The position numbers and the translations under genes are program-made. 9,814 bases of DNA from CAWFFV01 sp963814985 (GTDB lineage: Bacteria > Chloroflexota > Ktedonobacteria > Ktedonobacterales > Ktedonobacteraceae), in assembly GCA_963814985.1 (NCBI GenBank), contig CAWFFV010000063.1:1-9814 (forward strand), read 5' to 3'. The notes beneath the pieces are model-generated. The model searched no databases and was not told the origin of the DNA. It saw nothing but the letters and a program-made list of their open reading frames with translations. Below, piece by piece: positions 6,665 through 9,814 of the stretch. The stretch's first letter is position 1. Every line of letters begins with the position of its first letter.

Positions 6665-6686
6665 CAGATATCCTTCCAGATTCTCT

Positions 6687-7316
6687 CTACTGTTTGGACA
6701 CAATTCCTTGAAAGTAGATGAGTCCAACTTGTGTGACCAGTTCTTCCGGCGATAGTTGCTCAGACGCAACCAACCACTCATATTTCCGTGAGAAAAGCAG
6801 ACTAAAAAATGTGGTAAGCATCACTGAGGTTGAGATAGCCGGATCAAACTCACCAGTCGCCCTGCCCTCTTCCAGGATCGCTCGAATGGGAGTGGACAAT
6901 CGGTTCATACGGTTGCGCATTTGCAGCCGCTTCTCAAGAACACATTTCTGGATATCCAGACTACTATAGAGCGACAGCATAAGCTGCATATGCTTACCAA
7001 GCAATCCTTGATAGGTATGGTGAAGAATAGACTCCAGCCTGGCACGAGCAGATGCATCGATGGTCACAACTTGCTCAACCATCTGTTGGGCTTCTTCCCA
7101 TTCACGCTCAAAGAGAGCGAAGACCAGCTCTTCCTTGCTGGTAAAGTGTTGATAGACAGTGCCTTTGGCCACTCCTACACGCATAGCAATCTCTTCCATT
7201 GATGTTTCGTGATAACCTTTTTCCGCAAAGATTGCTTCCGCCGCTTGCAGGATCAGTGTGGCTCGTTCCTGGCGCTGTTTCTCTTTCAACATCCGATGGG
7301 GAGTGTCTAGAGACAT
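6687..7316 (-). CDS. TetR/AcrR family repressor of the adjacent efflux pump
   Basis: DNA-binding regulator of 209 residues. The N-terminal domain (about residues 18-66) carries a typical TetR helix-turn-helix: ILQAAEAIFAEKGYHETSM, then EEIAMRVGVAKGTVYQHF, then SKEELVFALFE. The C-terminal part is a helical ligand-binding and dimerisation domain with no close motif that I know. The start at 7316 has AGGAAG about 9 bases upstream; an internal ATG (M9) lacks one. As first gene of the tetR-MFS operon it probably represses both itself and the pump, and is released when a pump substrate binds. A 28-bp palindrome overlapping the -10 box of its own promoter supports autoregulation. Confidence 0.92.
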   Translation of the reverse strand: MSLDTPHRMLKEKQRQERATLILQAAEAIFAEKGYHETSMEEIAMRVGVAKGTVYQHFTSKEELVFALFEREWEEAQQMVEQVVTIDASARARLESILHHTYQGLLGKHMQLMLSLYSSLDIQKCVLEKRLQMRNRMNRLSTPIRAILEEGRATGEFDPAISTSVMLTTFFSLLFSRKYEWLVASEQLSPEELVTQVGLIYFQGIVSKQ

Positions 7317-7370
7317 CTGGACCTGCTTCCTAATCCTAGTAAGTAATCATATTTCTATGACACCCTGGTT

Positions 7371-7398
7371 AAAATATTGACTCACCAGTCATAATTTT
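7371..7398. promoter_or_regulatory. Palindromic operator for the TetR repressor
   Basis: AAAAT-AT-TGACT-CACC-AGTCA-TA-ATTTT: two 5-bp inner arms and two 5-bp outer arms match perfectly around a 4-base centre. The site covers the -10 and expected start of the tetR-MFS promoter. A further AGTCAT half-site lies at 7407-7412. Position and symmetry suit a TetR-family operator. Confidence 0.7.
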
Positions 7399-7422
7399 AA
7401 CGTAAAAGTCATGTAATGTCAA
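7394..7422 (-). promoter_or_regulatory. Promoter of the tetR-MFS operon
   Basis: On the minus strand: TTGACA (7422-7417), exactly 17 bases, TAAAAT (7399-7394, 5 of 6). Transcription is expected near 7387, inside the palindrome, giving a leader of about 70 nt before tetR. Confidence 0.7.
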
Positions 7423-7596
7423 GAAGTCTCTAATCCCTGGTATTGCCAGGATGGTACAAGCAGGAAGCAGATCTGGCTACTAAATTCCTGGTTATGATAC
7501 AATGGACGCGTAAAGCTCCTGGGATAGCTCTGGGCCTCTTTTGATATCAGGCCTGACAAGCCGTTAAATGCTGTTTTACTTTATTGAGGAATTTTA
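7423..7596. promoter_or_regulatory. Upstream region of the acetyltransferase gene
   Basis: No gene is seen. TATGAT (7493-7498) or TACAAT (7498-7503) could be a plus-strand -10, but neither has a good -35. Small inverted repeats occur at 7436-7450 (CCTGG-TATTG-CCAGG) and around GGCCT...AGGCC near 7533-7553. Neither has a T-tract, so neither is a terminator. Confidence 0.3.
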
Positions 7597-8394
7597 ATGA
7601 GGACAATTTGTCTGCATGACAAACGTGAAATAGAAAAATTCCTGCGTAAGAATGCGTTCCTACATCTTTATTCAATCGGGGATTTAGATGATTTCTTCTG
7701 GCCGTACACGACATGGTATGCCTGGTCAGATGCTGACGAGATACGTCATCTTGCGCTGCTCTATACTGGTACATCACTACCTGTTCTTCTGTGCATTGCA
7801 GAGCAATCTTCCGAAGAGATGAAGGAATTTCTCCAATCTCTTATTCATCTCTTACCAGGAAGATTTTATGCCCATCTGAATAGTGAAATGGCGAAGGTTC
7901 TTACCAGTGATTATGAGGTTCAATCGCATGGAATTCACTACAAAATGGCCTTACTTGCTCCCCAGCGTTTGGAGACAATTGACACTTCTCATGTAATTCA
8001 GTTAACGGAAGAGGATATACCCGACTTAGAAGCTTTGTATCATATCAGCTATCCAGGTAACTGGTTTGACCCGCGTATGGTGGAAACTGGCTGTTATTAT
8101 GGTGTGAGGCATGGTACCACGCTTGTCAGTGCAGCAGGGATTCATGTGTACTCGAAGCATTATAAAGTTGCGGCATTAGGCAATATCACAACGCATCCCG
8201 AAGCAAGAAGGCAGAAACTGGCAACAGCATCCTGTGCAAAGCTCTGCCAATCGTTATTGCAAACAGTTGATCATACAGGGCTAAACGTTAAAACTGATAA
8301 CATCAACGCAATCTCCTGCTATGAACATTTAGGATTCACACGTATCGCGACATATGAGGAATTCATGTGTACAGCAAAGCGTGCTGAATACTAG
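7597..8394 (+). CDS. GNAT family N-acetyltransferase
   Basis: A 265-residue protein that probably transfers an acetyl group from acetyl-CoA to an unknown amine. The C-terminal half (about 134-258) has the GNAT pattern: strand AALGNITTHPEARRQKLATA at 192-211 (motif A), then GLNVKTDNINAISCYEHLGF at 228-247, where the Asn-Ala...Tyr...Gly-Phe pattern is typical of motif B. The usual RGxG/A turn is RRQKLA here, lacking the Gly. The N-terminal 120 residues (starting MRTICLHDKREIEKFL, with YSIGDLDDFFWPY at 25-37) form an extra domain seen in two-domain GNAT proteins of this length. The start is fixed by TGAGGA about 7 bases before the ATG. It is transcribed alone, away from tetR. Confidence 0.82.
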   Translation: MRTICLHDKREIEKFLRKNAFLHLYSIGDLDDFFWPYTTWYAWSDADEIRHLALLYTGTSLPVLLCIAEQSSEEMKEFLQSLIHLLPGRFYAHLNSEMAKVLTSDYEVQSHGIHYKMALLAPQRLETIDTSHVIQLTEEDIPDLEALYHISYPGNWFDPRMVETGCYYGVRHGTTLVSAAGIHVYSKHYKVAALGNITTHPEARRQKLATASCAKLCQSLLQTVDHTGLNVKTDNINAISCYEHLGFTRIATYEEFMCTAKRAEY

Positions 8395-8492
8395 AATTTC
8401 CTCTGATACCTGAGAATACGACTATAAGAAATTTGTTCCTTGCTCTACCCATTAAATTTGAATATACGAGTATTATTTCTATGGCAGGAAAC

Positions 8493-8524
8493 TTGAAATT
8501 TAAGTAGTTTTTAGATACTATAAT
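8493..8524 (+). promoter_or_regulatory. Probable promoter of the split WYL regulator
   Basis: The gap after the acetyltransferase (8395-8577) is AT-rich. It holds TTGAAA (8493-8498) followed after 17 bases by TACTAT (8516-8521), overlapping a perfect TATAAT (8519-8524) at 20 bases. Either -10 would start transcription near 8530. Confidence 0.45.
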
Positions 8525-8577
8525 ATCTACCGTTACTTATTTTCTTATGTAACAAATTTATTTTATTGTGAGTGGGT

Positions 8578-8838
8578 ATGTTTGATAATAACAATGATAA
8601 CTTCGATGATGACGAGAAGATCAACGTCGGTTTCAGTATGGAAATGACTGACCGTGTGATGCAACTTGCTCATCTCCTTCAGGCCAATACTTGCACACGT
8701 CAGGAGATCTTTCGGCATCTGGCACTCCAGTACAAAATCGATTCCTTTGCCCCTGAAGATAGGCAACAGCTTGGTGCGGCCTGTCGCATGCTTGAACGTG
8801 ATCTCAAATTTCTTGAGGAAGCGGGCTATGAGATTTAG
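8578..8838 (+). CDS. N-terminal HTH half of a WYL-family regulator, ended by TAG
   Basis: A frame of 86 residues. After an acidic, Asn/Asp-rich start (MFDNNNDNFDDDEK) comes a winged-helix-like DNA-binding region: MTDRVMQLAHLL, then TRQEIFRHLALQYKI, then AACRMLERDLKFLEEAGYEI. The RMLERDLKFLEEAG stretch matches the recognition-helix region of WYL-domain regulators. TAG at 8836-8838 stops it, but the same frame continues with RVRGSGRRVSYHLTPGPG, which looks like the expected wing, and the WYL half follows in another frame. The product as written would bind DNA poorly, lacking the wing and effector domain. Start: ATG 8578, with GTGAG shortly before; the GTG at 8572 is an alternative. Confidence 0.6.
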   Translation: MFDNNNDNFDDDEKINVGFSMEMTDRVMQLAHLLQANTCTRQEIFRHLALQYKIDSFAPEDRQQLGAACRMLERDLKFLEEAGYEI

Positions 8839-8897
8839 AGAGTTCGTGGTAGCGGACGTCGAGTATCCTATCATCTTACCCCTGGCCCGGGCTGCGT

Positions 8898-9704
8898 ATG
8901 CCTTTTCTCTTTACCATAGAGGAGATCAATATACTTACTCTGTTGTACACTCTCTTCGCTGATCCCACACAGTACAAGCGTTCTGATCAGCATCAATCGC
9001 TCCCACCACCAGCCGCGTATAACCCGTTCGCCCAGGACGTTTTACAACTCATCAAGAAGCTTGCGTCTGTGTTACCTCCAGAGCAAAAAATACATTTTAA
9101 CAGCAGGACTCAACAGCCCTTTGTCTATTTTCAACTCTCAACTGTGGCCAATTATCTCCCTTGCCGCAATACAATCGACATGATCACAGACTCTATTACC
9201 CGTCACCAGCAGATCGAGTTTGAGTACACAGCAGCCCAGCAGCGACAATCACCTGTGTTCCACAAACATGTTGATCCATACTATATTGTGTACCAGGATG
9301 GGCATTTCTATCTTATCGCCTACAGCCACAAAAAAGATAAGTTCTTAGAGTATCGCATCGATCGCATCAAGCACGATACGCTAAAGAAGATGCCAGATTC
9401 CATCGATGGAGAGAGACGACGACGACCTATCGAGTTTTGTTTCTGGCTGGATAGTAGCCTGGCCCGTCCCGGTTTAAGTCAACGCTGGCTAACCCAGGTC
9501 CAGGAGCGCGAAGAGGCTTACATCGATGCCTATGGGCGCGAACGCCGCCACACCCTGGTTCGCGCCACAACTTACAATGAGTGGCGTATCATACCACAGC
9601 TTCTTAAATATGGTGATAAGGCCGAACTGCTTGAGCCTCCCCACTTGCGTGAACAAATGAAGCAGGAACTGGCACGCATGAGTGCACCGTATGAGACTCG
9701 ATAA
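8898..9704 (+). CDS. WYL/WCX effector half of the split regulator
   Basis: A frame of 268 residues. The WYL domain lies at about 92-170 and contains VDPYYIVYQDGHFYLIAYSH, where the name-giving WYL triplet is FYL, followed by EYRIDRIK. A C-terminal WCX domain follows (about 175-265: PIEFCFWLDSSLARPGLSQRW ending near KYGDKAELLEPPHLREQ). WYL domains sense ligands, often nucleic acid or nucleotides, in transcription factors. The first residues (MPFLFTIEEINILTLLYTLF) look like the linker that normally follows an HTH domain. No SD sequence precedes the ATG at 8898, and an in-frame TAG at 8850 prevents a longer start, so independent translation is doubtful. Together with 8578-8838 it is best read as one regulator gene broken by a stop and a frameshift. 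Confidence 0.72.
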   Translation: MPFLFTIEEINILTLLYTLFADPTQYKRSDQHQSLPPPAAYNPFAQDVLQLIKKLASVLPPEQKIHFNSRTQQPFVYFQLSTVANYLPCRNTIDMITDSITRHQQIEFEYTAAQQRQSPVFHKHVDPYYIVYQDGHFYLIAYSHKKDKFLEYRIDRIKHDTLKKMPDSIDGERRRRPIEFCFWLDSSLARPGLSQRWLTQVQEREEAYIDAYGRERRHTLVRATTYNEWRIIPQLLKYGDKAELLEPPHLREQMKQELARMSAPYETR

Positions 9705-9766
9705 AATCTTTTTGATAAGAGGTAGTTTCGTACAGTAACTTGCTCCTGTCCGCATTACCCATTTTC

Positions 9767-9787
9767 ATGCGACATCAGATGTCGCAT
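9767..9787. promoter_or_regulatory. Perfect palindrome, likely operator of a gene beyond the right edge
   Basis: ATGCGACAT-CAG-ATGTCGCAT has 9-bp perfect arms and a 3-base centre. No T-tract follows, so a terminator is unlikely. Downstream lie AT-rich sequence (TTATAC at 9794) and AAAGG at 9809-9813, which resembles an SD site. A plus-strand gene probably starts just past 9814, with this as its operator. The neighbouring WYL protein is one candidate binder. Confidence 0.5.
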
Positions 9788-9814
9788 AGCTAATTTATAC
9801 TCTTCAACAAAGGT

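Noticed and set aside
6665..6781. 39-residue N-terminal extension of the MFS transporter
   Set aside because: It would overlap tetR in another frame and has no SD, whereas ATG 6664 has AAGGA at good spacing.
7436..7450. Small inverted repeat CCTGG-TATTG-CCAGG as an operator or terminator
   Set aside because: Only 5-bp arms, no T-tract and no promoter overlap; it may be chance.

Overview
The window has two parts of different origin. Positions 1 to about 800 are very GC-rich (close to 80% in the lines I counted). From about 801 to the end the DNA is near 45-50% GC, with ordinary bacterial gene spacing and strong SD sites. The composition changes within a few bases, in the middle of a permease gene. 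A second break, near 123-130, separates two truncated reading frames on opposite strands. The left end therefore looks like pieces of foreign DNA joined to the main contig, by assembly chimerism or, less likely, real recombination. The main part fits a Ktedonobacteria-like member of the Chloroflexota: COG4586/COG4587-type exporter genes, a WYL regulator and a palindromic mobile repeat. That assignment is an impression from gene content, not a test.

Layout. 2-130 (+): scrap of a possible Cys-containing small protein. 123-800 (-): interior of a flavin-dependent (tryptophan) halogenase-like protein with a long N-terminal extension. 802-2528 (-): ABC exporter operon, ATPase then permease, the permease cut at the junction. 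2587-2880 (-): promoter, long structured leader and a strong intrinsic terminator ahead of the ATPase, which is the most interesting regulatory feature here. 3124-3819 (+): dienelactone hydrolase. 3851-4098: a 248-bp MITE-like foldback element with perfect 22-bp inverted ends. 4126-4941 (+): enoyl-CoA hydratase/isomerase family protein. 4919-7316 (-): a tetR-MFS drug-efflux operon whose promoter overlaps a 28-bp palindromic operator. 7597-8394 (+): GNAT acetyltransferase. 8578-9704 (+): a WYL-family regulator split by an in-frame TAG and a frameshift. 9767-9787: a perfect 9+3+9 palindrome, probably the operator of a gene beyond the right edge.

Function. Two export systems stand out. The ABC exporter appears to be controlled by transcription attenuation in a roughly 260-nt leader. 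The 14-helix MFS pump is controlled by its own TetR repressor. The dienelactone hydrolase, acyl-CoA enzyme and acetyltransferase are single-gene metabolic functions without an obvious shared pathway. There are no rRNA, tRNA, CRISPR or transposase genes in the window.
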